Source of the DNA: Porphyromonas sp.
Lineage (GTDB): Bacteria > Bacteroidota > Bacteroidia > Bacteroidales > Porphyromonadaceae
NCBI GenBank assembly: GCA_029983505.1
Contig: JASBZK010000001.1
Coordinates: forward strand, 1-64,000
Reading direction: 5' to 3'
Length of the DNA stretch: 64,000 nt
The notes under the pieces: model-generated
Seen by the model: the letters and a program-made list of their open reading frames with translations, nothing else
Databases searched by the model: none
What the model was told of the DNA's origin: nothing
Made by a program: the position numbers and the translations under genes
Shown here: piece by piece, positions 8,435 to 17,648 of the stretch
How the letters are laid out: every line of letters starts with the position of its first letter
Position numbering within the stretch: the stretch's first letter is position 1

Positions 8435-11400
8435 TCAGAAACCGAGTTCAACCCCCACGGAGAGCTGTTTGGTATTGGGGTTCGCGCCGAGGGCCACATT
8501 CTGGAAGACTTCGGGGTCAATGCCCTTGAACTTCGTGAAGGTAAGCAGGTTGCGCCCTGCAAAGTAGATCTTTGCGGCGCGGACGATCTTGAGCGGTCTG
8601 AGGGTCTCAGAGGGGACGTCATACCCGATGGTGAGGTTCTTCAGACGCATAAAGGTGGCGTTTTCGAGCATCTTCGTGTCCACGTAGTTGCTCTGGTGGA
8701 TCGTCTTTTTGTCCCTCAGCCAAGCGAGGCTCGGGTAGGTGGTCACGTCGCCGGGCTTCTTCCAGTAGTCGAAGAGGAGGCGGGTGCCGTTGAGGTTCTG
8801 GTCGCGGTCACGGACGAGGGCGTCATTCTCGAAGTAGTTGCGGTCCATGGAGATGGTCATCTTATTGATGGCGAAAGCGAAGTCCGCCGTCACGTAGAGC
8901 CCTTTGTAGCGCCCTTCGAGACCCCAACCGCCGACCATCGGGGTGTACGCGGGGATGCCGGTATTCTGCTCGAGGGTGCTGTTCCACTCGGAGGTGAGGC
9001 GGGTGTCGTCCTTGGTGAGTACGCCCTTGTCTTCGCCCGGGAGGTACCACTCGGGTACGCCGGTATCCGTATTCACGCCCTTATAGACGGGGAGCATATA
9101 GGTGACGGGCTGACCGACGACGTAGGCAAGCTGTGAGCCGGGCTCGAACCACTCTTTCCGGCCGCCGAAGAGTTCGACCACTTTGTCGCGGTTGTAGTTA
9201 AAGTTCAGGTACCCGCTGAGGTAGTAGTCGCGGCTTTTGAGGAGGTCGGCGTCGAGACGGAGGTCGATACCTTGGTTGAGGTAGGCTCCTACGTTTTCGA
9301 GGTGGGTCACGAAGTCGAGAGATCCGGAAGGCAGACCGGAAGCGTAAGAGATAGGGACCTCGAAGAGCATATCGGTGGTCATCCGGTGGTAGTACTCCAG
9401 GTTCAGCCCGATGCGGTCAAAGAAGCGCCCCTTGAAGCCGACGGTGAGTTTGCTCTGCTTCTCCCAGGTTAGGTCGGGGTTGCCGAACGAGAAGAAACCA
9501 AGGCTTATCTCCCCTTTCTTTCGACCCACGTTACCGACATAGGACTCGGTGCTGTAGGGAGGGATGGCGGAGTTACCTTGGGTGCCGTAGCTGGCTTTGA
9601 CATCAAGGGCGTTGATCCAGTCGACCCCTTTGAGGAAGTCTTCGTTCTTGGCTTTCCAGAGGAGCCCGGCGGACCAGAAAAGACCGTTGCGCTTATTGGC
9701 GCCGAAGCGCGAGGACGCGTCGTTGCGGAGGACGAGGTCCACGAAGTAGCGCTCGTCGTAGTCGTAGGCGAATTGGCCGAAGAAGGAGAGGAACGAGTAC
9801 CTCAGATTGCTCTCCGCGAGGACGTAGTCCCGTGTGAGGTTGCCGAGGAGGTTGAGGCGGTCGTCCAGAAGACCCACACCGCCGGCAGAGAAGCCGTCGT
9901 CCCTGTAGTCGATGTACTCGTGACCGAGGAGGGACGTGAGGTGGTGGTCACTGCCCCCGAAGTCGGTCATAAAGGAGATCGTATTCGTGGTGGAGAAATT
10001 GATGGAGCCCTGATAGCCTCTCGAAGCGGAGCCGATGCCGTAGGCGGTGCGCAAAGACGGAAGTGTGCGTCTCATATTGGTGCCGTAGTCCATCTCGATG
10101 CCGGCCATGGAGCGGATGAAGAGGTTACGGACGGGCGTGATGGTCACGTTGCCGTTGGCGGAGAGGATGAAGGTATTCGTCCCCGCCGGGCTGGTCTCGA
10201 TGACGTGCTTGGGCGAAAGGACGCCGATGATGGGGTAGAGGTCGATGAGCTTCCCGGTCTGTGGGTCGTAAGGCGAGATGAAGGGGGGATTCAGTGCCGC
10301 AAGCCCACCGCCGCTGATGTTGCTGCCTCCGAAAGGAGAAGTGCGGGCGTCGTCATAGGAGGCGTTGATATTCACGCCGGAGCGGATCCAATCGTTGAGC
10401 TCGGCGTTGAGGTTCACGCGGGCAAAGGCTTTTTTGTACGAGGAGCCTTCGCGAAGTCCGCCTTGGGAGAGGAGACCGCCGGAGATGTAGTAAGAAGTCC
10501 TGCCGGTACCGCTGGAGACGGAGAGGTCGGCGGTGTACATCGGGGCGTTTTGGTAGATGTACTTGTACCACTGGAAGTCGTTGCCCTTGAAGATGTTTTC
10601 CCTAAAGTTTTTGACTTCGGCTTCGGTGTAAATCGCCGTCTCCAGATAGTAGCGGAGGAGTTCGTCAGCAGTCATCAGCTGGTCGAAGTAGTCGGTATTC
10701 GCGAGGGAAGAGACCCCGTACTGGGCGCGAAGGGTGATCTGCGCTTTTTCGTCCGCTTTACCGCGTTTGCTGGTCATGTAGACGACGCCGTTGGCTGCAC
10801 GCGCACCGTAGATGGAGGTGGCGGCGGCGTCTTTGAGGAACTCGACGCTCTCGAGGTCATTGGGGTTCATGGCCCGGATCACGCTCTCACTGACGGGCAT
10901 CCCGTCGAGGATGAAGAGTGGGGAAGTCCCTGCGCCGAGAGACCCTTGTCCGTGAAGTGCGATAGAGAGCTGGGAGGAGGGCTCGCCGGAAGAGGAGAAG
11001 ACCTGTAAGCCCGTCACCTTACCCTGCACGGCGTCGAGAGGATTGGCGTTGGGCTTCGCGGTGAGCTCTTTGGCGTCCACCTTGACGACGGAAGCCGAAG
11101 TATTGGTGATCTTCCTGGGCATATACCCCACGATGACCACGTCTTCGAGTAGCTCGGCATCCGGCTCGAGCTTGACGACCATACCGTCTTTGGCGGGGAC
11201 TTCAAGCGTCTTGTACCCCACGTAGGAGATGATGAGGAGCTCGCCTCTTTTGGCTTCGATGACGAACTTGCCGTCCATATCCGACGCTGTCCCTTTCGCC
11301 GGATTGCTCTTGAGGCGGACGGTGGCACCTATGACCTCCATATCTGCCTCATCATAGATTATGCCGTGGATCTTCGTCGTCTGTCCGAAGACGGGGAAGA

Positions 11401-11449
11401 CGCATCCCAAGAGGCATAAGAGCAGAAGTAATCTTCTTGCTTTGTGCAT
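8435..11449 (-). CDS. SusC/RagA-family TonB-dependent outer-membrane transporter
   Basis: 1004 residues from ATG 11449. The longer frame from 11572 has no signal peptide, whereas MHKARR followed by a Leu-rich stretch and FGQ/T is a good one. A carboxypeptidase-like domain lies at about 26-100 and contains the ISYVGYKTLEV motif. The plug follows with NPLDAVQGKVTGLQV and the SusC signature LFILDGMPV...MNPNDLESVEFLKDAAATSIYGARAANGV region, shortened here. A 22-strand barrel with a terminal Phe (VGVELGF) completes it. It forms the outer-membrane pore for the SusD-captured ligand, energised by TonB-ExbBD. It is first in its minus-strand operon, with an 888-bp regulatory gap upstream. Confidence 0.92.
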   Translation of the reverse strand: MHKARRLLLLLCLLGCVFPVFGQTTKIHGIIYDEADMEVIGATVRLKSNPAKGTASDMDGKFVIEAKRGELLIISYVGYKTLEVPAKDGMVVKLEPDAELLEDVVIVGYMPRKITNTSASVVKVDAKELTAKPNANPLDAVQGKVTGLQVFSSSGEPSSQLSIALHGQGSLGAGTSPLFILDGMPVSESVIRAMNPNDLESVEFLKDAAATSIYGARAANGVVYMTSKRGKADEKAQITLRAQYGVSSLANTDYFDQLMTADELLRYYLETAIYTEAEVKNFRENIFKGNDFQWYKYIYQNAPMYTADLSVSSGTGRTSYYISGGLLSQGGLREGSSYKKAFARVNLNAELNDWIRSGVNINASYDDARTSPFGGSNISGGGLAALNPPFISPYDPQTGKLIDLYPIIGVLSPKHVIETSPAGTNTFILSANGNVTITPVRNLFIRSMAGIEMDYGTNMRRTLPSLRTAYGIGSASRGYQGSINFSTTNTISFMTDFGGSDHHLTSLLGHEYIDYRDDGFSAGGVGLLDDRLNLLGNLTRDYVLAESNLRYSFLSFFGQFAYDYDERYFVDLVLRNDASSRFGANKRNGLFWSAGLLWKAKNEDFLKGVDWINALDVKASYGTQGNSAIPPYSTESYVGNVGRKKGEISLGFFSFGNPDLTWEKQSKLTVGFKGRFFDRIGLNLEYYHRMTTDMLFEVPISYASGLPSGSLDFVTHLENVGAYLNQGIDLRLDADLLKSRDYYLSGYLNFNYNRDKVVELFGGRKEWFEPGSQLAYVVGQPVTYMLPVYKGVNTDTGVPEWYLPGEDKGVLTKDDTRLTSEWNSTLEQNTGIPAYTPMVGGWGLEGRYKGLYVTADFAFAINKMTISMDRNYFENDALVRDRDQNLNGTRLLFDYWKKPGDVTTYPSLAWLRDKKTIHQSNYVDTKMLENATFMRLKNLTIGYDVPSETLRPLKIVRAAKIYFAGRNLLTFTKFKGIDPEVFQNVALGANPNTKQLSVGVELGF

Positions 11450-12004
11450 AAAATAAAGTAGAGAAATGTGAGTAAAAAATGGTTTGTACTGATATTCGGA
11501 AGAGGACGGAGGCCCACGGCAGGGTTGTCCGTTGTGACGCAGACAGCCTGTGCCGCCCCGGGGGTAGCGCACTTTCGGAAAAAGGAAGAGGAGAGAAAAA
11601 GCTCCGATTTCACCTCACGGCAGAGACAAACCTCGAGCCGAGCCTCAAAGGAGAGAGCCAACGGGAAAATACGGAGACCAAACGGTAAGGAAGATAATCT
11701 CCCGCGTCCGCTTTGGGAATCAATAAAACGTGTCGCGACGTTTTACATAGATTCGCGAAAATGACTGTGTCTTTACTGAGAGGATGAACTGGCAGCGCGT
11801 CATCTTTTTAAGACTGGTGTTTCGTGAGAACTGAACTTGATTATTGTTTTTAGCTTATTGATTAAGCATTCTTTTTGGGAAATAAGCCCCGTTCGGCGCA
11901 CAATTTAAGAAGAAAAATCGGTATAACCAAAATTTTGCACATAAAAAGAGCTTAGATTATGGCTGTGTCTGCCTTGAGTGAAAATTTAACTTAAGTCCCA
12001 AATA

Positions 12005-12060
12005 TGGTTAGTAGTGAGTAGTCAGTAGTTGGCAGTCAGCCCTGGTAGTGAGCAGTCTGT
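12005..12060. repeat. Short tandem repeat (family C), locus 2a
   Basis: Degenerate AGTAGTGAGTAGTCAGTAGTT-type words, the reverse-strand form of the CTCCTCACT/AACTGCTGACTA repeat seen at 646-710 and 12215-12296. Confidence 0.5.
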
Positions 12061-12061
12061 A

Positions 12062-12143
12062 GGTCCGTATCTCGCAATCTTCTCGGTACGTGTCTCGTTT
12101 CATTGTCATACAGACCAAGAAAATCTTCTCGGTACGTGTCTCG
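12062..12143. repeat. Family A dispersed inverted repeat, copy 3
   Basis: Contains GGTCCGTATCTCG, two copies of CTTCTCGGTACGTGTCTCGT and one ATACAGACCAAGA. It is followed at 12149-12164 by a 15-bp word that is the exact reverse complement of the word just after copy 1 (about 808-822). Confidence 0.6.
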
Positions 12144-12214
12144 TCAAATTCGGACTTTTGACATAGCTTTATGTGTAGAAGCAATCTTGAATGGGTTCTA
12201 ATGCGTGCGCCCCA

Positions 12215-12296
12215 ACTGCTAACTACACACTGCTGACTGCACAGGGCTCGCCCTGTACCTCCTCACTGCTGACTACCGACTGCTAACTGCTAACTA
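12215..12296. repeat. Short tandem repeat (family C), locus 2b
   Basis: CTAACTACACACTGCTGACTGC, a hairpin ACAGGGCTCGCCCTGT, then CCTCCTCACTGCTGACTAC and CTAACTGCTAACTA words. The hairpin followed by CTCCTCACT also occurs at 56370-56400 with a different stem. Confidence 0.55.
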
Positions 12297-12305
12297 TAAA
12301 AGCGG

Positions 12306-12313
12306 TATCTTTG
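12306..12313 (+). promoter_or_regulatory. Predicted -7 box for rlmD
   Basis: TATCTTTG matches the Bacteroidota -7 consensus TAnnTTTG and lies 25 bp before the rlmD start codon. No clear -33 TTTG at the usual spacing. Confidence 0.5.
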
Positions 12314-12337
12314 CCACACATTATGTCTTCATAAAGA

Positions 12338-13801
12338 ATGCAGAACGGCAGAAAGAAAAAGGAAAACAAAATCGTCCCGGAGGTGCGTATCGAGCGCTTG
12401 GCGGCAGAAGGGCAGGCTATCGGTCATTTGCCCGACGGTAAAGTGGTCTTCGTCCCTTACGGCGCACCGGGCGACCTCGTGGATGTTCGGATACTGAGGA
12501 GCAGGAAGAGCTACGCCGAAGGGCGCATCGTCCGCTATGCGGAGCTCTCACCGGAGCGTGAGGCACCGAAGTGTCCCCATTTCGGGGTTTGCGGTGGCTG
12601 CAAATGGCAGCACATTCCGTATGCACTCCAGTTGGCGACCAAAGAGCAGTCCACCTACGATCAGCTCGAGCGCATCGGCGGCGTGGAGATTAGAGAGAAA
12701 CGTCCCATCATCGGCGCGGACACTTATGAGGGCGGGAGGACTTACGGATACCGAAATAAGCTCGAGTTCACTTTCTCCAACAATCGATGGATTCCGACGG
12801 AAGAGATGACGGAGGGCGTCCGCATTGACGACCGCGACGGACTGGGGTTCCATATCCCGGGACGTTTTGACCGGATTCTCGATATCGAAGAGTGCCACTT
12901 GATGTCCGAGCTTAATAATCGGATCCGCCTGTATGTGAAGGAGTATTGCTTGACACACGAGGGGTTCGGGTTTTTCGACCTCCGAAGTCACGAGGGTGTG
13001 ATGCGTAATCTGATGATTCGCACCTCCGAGAGCGGCGAGGTGATGGCGGTGGTGGTCTTTGCCCAAGATTTGCCGGAGAAGAGGGACGAGCTGCTCTCGG
13101 CCGTTCGTGAGACTTTTCCCGAAATCACCTCCCTGATGTACCTCACAAACGCCAAGGCCAACGACTCGATTGCCGACCAAGAGGTACACCTCTTCAGCGG
13201 GCTGCCGTTTATGACGGAAGAGATGGAGGGACTGAAGTTCAAAGTGGGACCGAAGTCTTTTTATCAAACCAATTCGGCCGGGGCGCATGCCCTGTATAAG
13301 GTCGCCCGCGACTTTGCCCTCGGTGACGGAGATGCTTCGGAGCAGCTTCTGTATGACCTTTACACCGGCACCGGTACAATCGCCTCTTTTGTCGCGCGCC
13401 GCGTCAAAAAGGTCATTGGCATAGAATATGTAGAAGAGGCAGTAGAGGGGGCGCGCGAAAATGTCCTGAGGAACGGAATCCGAAACGCAGAGTTTTTCGC
13501 GGGAGATATGAAGGATATCCTCACGGAGGACTTTGTGAACCGCCACGGGAGACCGGATGTTATCATTACGGATCCACCCCGCGCGGGGATGCACCCCTCT
13601 GTCATCCGGGTGATCACGGAGGTGGCGCGTCCGAAGAGGATTGTCTACGTCAGCTGCAACCCCGCAAGTCAGGCTCGCGATATGCTCGAGCTCGGGAAGC
13701 ATTACCGCGCCCTCATCTCTCAGCCTGTGGATATGTTCCCACAGACCCATCACGTGGAGAATGTACTGCTCCTCGAACGGATTCCGGATGGGGACAAATA
13801 A
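12338..13801 (+). CDS. rlmD: 23S rRNA (uracil-C5) methyltransferase RlmD
   Basis: 487 residues. An N-terminal TRAM domain (about 13-70) is followed by an iron-sulfur motif with Cys79, Cys85 and Cys88, and a fourth Cys186 (IEECH). The methyltransferase domain has YTGTGTI (342-348) for S-adenosylmethionine, TDPPRAGMH (411-419) and the catalytic Cys440 (VYVSCNPAS). These fit the RumA/TrmA family that makes m5U in RNA. The four-Cys cluster points to RlmD (23S U1939) rather than TrmA. A promoter box lies just upstream and rsfS follows 39 bp downstream. Confidence 0.92.
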   Translation: MQNGRKKKENKIVPEVRIERLAAEGQAIGHLPDGKVVFVPYGAPGDLVDVRILRSRKSYAEGRIVRYAELSPEREAPKCPHFGVCGGCKWQHIPYALQLATKEQSTYDQLERIGGVEIREKRPIIGADTYEGGRTYGYRNKLEFTFSNNRWIPTEEMTEGVRIDDRDGLGFHIPGRFDRILDIEECHLMSELNNRIRLYVKEYCLTHEGFGFFDLRSHEGVMRNLMIRTSESGEVMAVVVFAQDLPEKRDELLSAVRETFPEITSLMYLTNAKANDSIADQEVHLFSGLPFMTEEMEGLKFKVGPKSFYQTNSAGAHALYKVARDFALGDGDASEQLLYDLYTGTGTIASFVARRVKKVIGIEYVEEAVEGARENVLRNGIRNAEFFAGDMKDILTEDFVNRHGRPDVIITDPPRAGMHPSVIRVITEVARPKRIVYVSCNPASQARDMLELGKHYRALISQPVDMFPQTHHVENVLLLERIPDGDK

Positions 13802-13840
13802 GTAAGCAAATACAGACACACGATATACAGGAAGCAAATT

Positions 13841-14224
13841 TTGGAAAACATTACGACTAAAGAGACTGCCGCGTTCCCCAACGACTTGGTGCGCCACATC
13901 GTCACGGGCATCCGGGACAAAAAAGGCAAGAAAATCAATATCCTCGATATGACGGGGATGCATGATGCCGTCTGCGATTATATGGTGATCGCTTCCGGAC
14001 AAAATCCCAATCAGCTCAGGGCACTCGAAGACTCCGTGTGGGACAAAGTTTTTGAAGAGACAGGCGAGAAGCCGGTCTACATACATTTTGGGGGCGGTGA
14101 GTGGATAGGCATCGATTACGGCGACGTGATCGTCCACCTCTTTATGCCCGAACCCCGGGATTTTTATAAGATCGAACAGCTCTGGGAGGATGCTCCACAG
14201 ACGCTCCTGCCCGACCTTGACTGA
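13841..14224 (+). CDS. rsfS: Ribosomal silencing factor RsfS
   Basis: 127 residues, Iojap family. The core has the typical ILDMTGMHDAVCDYMVIASG and HFGGGEWIGIDYGDVIVHLF stretches (shortened here). RsfS binds uL14 on the large ribosomal subunit and blocks subunit joining when nutrients are short. The start must be TTG at 13841: the next in-frame Met lies beyond residue 35, inside the conserved fold. It lies between rlmD and ftsH, 11 bp before the latter. The rsfS-ftsH order is common in Bacteroidales. Confidence 0.92.
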   Translation: MENITTKETAAFPNDLVRHIVTGIRDKKGKKINILDMTGMHDAVCDYMVIASGQNPNQLRALEDSVWDKVFEETGEKPVYIHFGGGEWIGIDYGDVIVHLFMPEPRDFYKIEQLWEDAPQTLLPDLD

Positions 14225-14235
14225 ACCTTTTCCTT

Positions 14236-16323
14236 ATGGCAAACTCTTTCGGGGATAACCCCGGTACCCAAGCGCCCAAGAAGCGTAACCGTGTCCCTGC
14301 TCCCGGTCCGAAGCCCGGAGGCGGGGAGCGGTCGATTATGAGCTGGATCTTCATCGGTATGCTGACGATCCTCGGCTCGATATTCTTTTTCTCGGACGAC
14401 GAGCCTTCCGAGTCCGTGGACTGGACCACGTTCCAGACTTTGATGGAGAAGGACTTTTACCAAAAGATTACCGTCTACTCCTCCAAGGGTTATATTCAGG
14501 CCGTGGTCAAGAAGGATCAAGTGCCGGCTCTCGCCGAGTACGGCATCACCCCCTCCAAGGGCAAAGGCATCGGTCAGAGACCGAGTCTGCTGAGCCAGAC
14601 GGTCGTCTCCACGGCTATGCCGCCCGGTGCCACGGCGTTTAATGACCTGTACCAGAAGCTCCGTGAGAAACCGGCTCCCATTTCTGCCAAGGTCAGCTAC
14701 GTCAATGACAGTTTCTCGATCATAGGGCTCATCGGCAGCCTGTTGCCTTTCATCCTCCTTATTGTCTTTTGGATATGGATGAGCCGGAGTGCGGCCCGGA
14801 TGTCGGGCTCTATGGGCGGAATCTTCAACGTGGGCAAAAGCAAAGCCCAGCTCTTCGACCAAGACAACAGGGTACAGGTCACGTTCAAGGACGTGGCCGG
14901 TCTCGGGGAGGCCAAGCAAGAGATCGCGGAGATCGTCCACTTCCTCAAAAATCCGAAGAAATACACGCAGCTCGGGGGAAAGATCCCCAAGGGCGCGCTC
15001 CTCGTAGGTCCTCCCGGGACGGGTAAGACGCTCCTTGCCAAAGCCGTTGCGGGTGAGGCAGGGGTACCTTTCTTCTCCCTCTCCGGTTCCGACTTCGTAG
15101 AGATGTTCGTCGGCGTGGGTGCCTCCCGCGTCCGTGACCTCTTTAAGAACGCGAAAGAAAAAGCACCCTGTATCATCTTTATCGACGAGATTGATGCAGT
15201 GGGGCGCGCCCGCGGGAAGAACGCCGGCTTCGGAGGCAATGACGAAAGGGAGAGCACGCTCAACCAGCTCCTCACCGAGATGGACGGTTTCGGCACCAAT
15301 AGCGGTATCATTATGCTCGCGGCCACGAACCGCGCCGATGTCCTCGATAAGGCTCTGCTTCGTGCCGGGCGCTTTGACCGTCAGATCAATGTAGACCTCC
15401 CCGACCTCACGGATCGCAGGGAGATATTCCTCGTGCACATGCGTCCCCTGAAGCTCGACCCGAGCGTGGACGTCGACCTCCTTGCACGCCAGACTCCCGG
15501 TTTCTCGGGTGCAGACATCGCCAATGTCTGCAACGAGGCTGCCCTTATCGCCGCACGCAAAGAGAAGGAAGCCATCACCCGCCAGGACTTCACCGATGCC
15601 ATCGACCGCATCGTGGGGGGCTTGGAGAAAAAGAATAAGATCACCACCCTCGAAGAGAAGAAGTCCATAGCTATTCACGAAGCCGGTCACGCCACCGTCT
15701 CCTGGATGCTCGAGCACGCCAACCCCCTCATCAAAGTGACCATCGTGCCGCGGGGTAGGGCTCTCGGCGCAGCGTGGTACCTGCCCGAAGAGCGGCAGAT
15801 CATCACCACGGAGCAGCTCAAAGACGAGATGTGCGCCACCCTTGGCGGTCGTGCCGCGGAGGAAACCGTCCTCGGACGCATCTCCACGGGGGCAGCCAAC
15901 GACCTGATGAAGGTGACCCGTATGGCTCAAGCCATGGTGACTTACTACGGGATGAGCGACAAGCTGCCCAATATCAATTACGAGGACTCTCCGGAGGGTG
16001 ACTATACGTTCAAGAAACCGTACAGTGATGCCACGGCCGAGCTGATAGACAAGGAGGTGCAGGAAATCATCTCTGAGCAGTACCAAAGAGCCAAGGATCT
16101 TCTCGTCAAGTATGCCGACGGGCACCGGAAGGTGGCGCAGTTGCTCTACGAGAGGGAGGTCATCACGAGCGATGATGTGGAGCAAATCTTGGGCAAACGA
16201 CCTTGGAAATCCCGCTCCGAAGAGCTCCTTGAAGCCGAAGAAGCCCGCAAAAAGAGGGAGAACGGTCTCCCCGATCAGCCCGCTGCAGAAGAGGGCGCAG
16301 ATACCGACCCATCGCAAGAGTAA
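14236..16323 (+). CDS. ftsH: ATP-dependent membrane zinc protease FtsH
   Basis: 695 residues. Two membrane segments (about 34-52 and 161-181) bracket a periplasmic domain. The AAA domain has Walker A GPPGTGKT (258-265), Walker B IIFIDEID (313-320) and a second region of homology with RAGRFDR (376-382). The peptidase domain has the zinc motif HEAGH (481-485) and a likely third ligand Asp556. It degrades unneeded or damaged membrane proteins and some soluble regulators. The C-terminus is a charged, low-complexity tail, as usual for the family. Confidence 0.96.
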   Translation: MANSFGDNPGTQAPKKRNRVPAPGPKPGGGERSIMSWIFIGMLTILGSIFFFSDDEPSESVDWTTFQTLMEKDFYQKITVYSSKGYIQAVVKKDQVPALAEYGITPSKGKGIGQRPSLLSQTVVSTAMPPGATAFNDLYQKLREKPAPISAKVSYVNDSFSIIGLIGSLLPFILLIVFWIWMSRSAARMSGSMGGIFNVGKSKAQLFDQDNRVQVTFKDVAGLGEAKQEIAEIVHFLKNPKKYTQLGGKIPKGALLVGPPGTGKTLLAKAVAGEAGVPFFSLSGSDFVEMFVGVGASRVRDLFKNAKEKAPCIIFIDEIDAVGRARGKNAGFGGNDERESTLNQLLTEMDGFGTNSGIIMLAATNRADVLDKALLRAGRFDRQINVDLPDLTDRREIFLVHMRPLKLDPSVDVDLLARQTPGFSGADIANVCNEAALIAARKEKEAITRQDFTDAIDRIVGGLEKKNKITTLEEKKSIAIHEAGHATVSWMLEHANPLIKVTIVPRGRALGAAWYLPEERQIITTEQLKDEMCATLGGRAAEETVLGRISTGAANDLMKVTRMAQAMVTYYGMSDKLPNINYEDSPEGDYTFKKPYSDATAELIDKEVQEIISEQYQRAKDLLVKYADGHRKVAQLLYEREVITSDDVEQILGKRPWKSRSEELLEAEEARKKRENGLPDQPAAEEGADTDPSQE

Positions 16324-16326
16324 CTT

Positions 16327-16437
16327 TTGGTACGGGCAAAAAAAGTTTCTCTGTCCGTACCAAAATTGTCCCTATGTACGTACCGGAAAGAAAGCTTGGT
16401 ACGTGCGAAATTTTTCCCCGTCTCCCGGGACGGGAAC
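16327..16437. repeat. Family A dispersed inverted repeat, copy 4
   Basis: TTGGTACGGGC ... GTCCGTACCAA form a hairpin directly after the ftsH stop, followed by TACGTACCGG and TTGGTACGTGCG words and a separate CCCGTC/GACGGG hairpin (about 16420-16437). It fills the gap before purM and may act as an ftsH terminator. Confidence 0.6.
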
Positions 16438-16457
16438 CATATCCGACCCAAAAGCGT

Positions 16458-17642
16458 ATGACCACTTTTTCAGAGAACGAACTCTACCGCCTCCGAGGCG
16501 TCTCCGCGGATAAGGAGGATGTCCACAACGCCATTAAGCACATCGATAAGGGGCTTTTCCCCGGTGCTTTCTGCAAAATACTCCCCGATGTGCTCACCGG
16601 AGACGAAGCCTACTGTACCCTGATGCACGCCGACGGTGCGGGCACAAAGAGTTCGCTCGCGTATGCCTATTGGCGCGAGACCGGTGACCTCTCCGTCTGG
16701 AAGGGCATTGCTCAGGATGCCCTCGTCATGAACCTCGACGACCTCATCTGCGTCGGCGCCACGGACAATATCCTCCTCTCCTCCACAATCGGACGCAATA
16801 AGCGCCTTATCCCCTCCGAAGTCATCTCTGCGGTCATCAACGGCACCGAGGAGATCCTCGCCCGTCTCCGGGAGTTGGGCGTGGGTATTTGGTCCACGGG
16901 CGGCGAGACGGCAGACGTGGGTGACCTTGTCCGCACGATCATCTGCGACAGTACGGTGACTTGCCGGATGAGAAGGGCGGACATCGTCGATAACGCCCAC
17001 ATTCGTCCCGGCGACCTCATCGTGGGGCTTGCCTCTTTCGGACAAGCGTCGTACGAAGAGACCTACAACGGCGGTATGGGCTCCAATGGGCTTACTTCGG
17101 CCCGGCACGATATTTTTAGTAAGAAAGTGGCGGAGAAGTACCCCGAGAGCTTCGATGGGGAGCTTCCTTCCGAAGTGACCTATGTCGGCAAGCGCTTCCT
17201 TACGGAGCCCGTCCCCGGACTCGAAGGGATGGACTTCGGTCGCCTTGTCCTCTCTCCCACCCGCACCTACGCCCCCATTGTCGTCCGCGTCCTCTCCGAG
17301 ATGAGGAGCGCTCTGCACGGTATGGTTCACTGCACGGGCGGAGCGCAGACGAAAGTTCTGCACTTCGTCAAGGGGTTGCACGTCGCGAAAGACCATCTTT
17401 TCCCCCTTCCGCCGCTCTTCCGCCATCTGCTTGAAGAGGGGAAGACACCCGCTAAGGAGATGTATAAGGTCTTCAATATGGGACACCGCCTCGAATTCTA
17501 TCTCCCCGACGCGAAAGCCGCAGAGGAAATCATAGCCATCTCCGAGAGCTTCGGGGTGGAAGCCCGTATCGTGGGACACGTCGAAGCCGCACCGGAAAAC
17601 AGGCTCACCATCAAGAGCGAGCTCGGGACCTTTGAGTACTAA
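16458..17642 (+). CDS. purM: Phosphoribosylformylglycinamidine cyclo-ligase (AIR synthase)
   Basis: 394 residues from ATG 16458. An earlier ATG at 16374 would translate the upstream repeat and adds nothing conserved. The PurM-like fold is clear: the nucleotide-binding HADGAGTKSS (57-66), NLDDL in the dimer region, and WSTGGETADVGDL. It converts FGAM to AIR with ATP in purine synthesis. It is longer than E. coli PurM (345), as is usual in Bacteroidales. prfA follows 6 bp downstream. Confidence 0.9.
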   Translation: MTTFSENELYRLRGVSADKEDVHNAIKHIDKGLFPGAFCKILPDVLTGDEAYCTLMHADGAGTKSSLAYAYWRETGDLSVWKGIAQDALVMNLDDLICVGATDNILLSSTIGRNKRLIPSEVISAVINGTEEILARLRELGVGIWSTGGETADVGDLVRTIICDSTVTCRMRRADIVDNAHIRPGDLIVGLASFGQASYEETYNGGMGSNGLTSARHDIFSKKVAEKYPESFDGELPSEVTYVGKRFLTEPVPGLEGMDFGRLVLSPTRTYAPIVVRVLSEMRSALHGMVHCTGGAQTKVLHFVKGLHVAKDHLFPLPPLFRHLLEEGKTPAKEMYKVFNMGHRLEFYLPDAKAAEEIIAISESFGVEARIVGHVEAAPENRLTIKSELGTFEY

Positions 17643-17648
17643 GCGCCG

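Larger units (their letters stand above)
11450..12337. other. Divergent intergenic region with repeats
   Basis: No gene is supported. The left part (11450-11760) should hold the susC-like promoter on the minus strand; a near-consensus TACCGTTTG lies on that strand near 11680-11690. The middle (11800-11990) is AT-rich with no recognisable site. The right part has short tandem repeats (12000-12060 and 12215-12296), a family A repeat (12062-12143) and the rlmD promoter box. Confidence 0.5.

Noticed and set aside
6857..9136. 759-codon open frame on the plus strand
   Set aside because: It is antisense to the SusD and SusC genes, spans the gap between them, and has low-complexity Val/Gly/Glu composition. 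Both genes on the other strand are clear family members.
9578..11008. 476-codon open frame on the plus strand
   Set aside because: Antisense to the SusC-like receptor; no motif, signal or start context.
12548..14137. 529-codon minus-strand frame across rlmD and rsfS
   Set aside because: Runs through two well-supported genes and the gap between them; shadow frame.
14164..16317. 717-codon open frame on the minus strand
   Set aside because: Exact antisense shadow of ftsH, which has all its catalytic motifs. The long frame follows from G+C-rich codon use.
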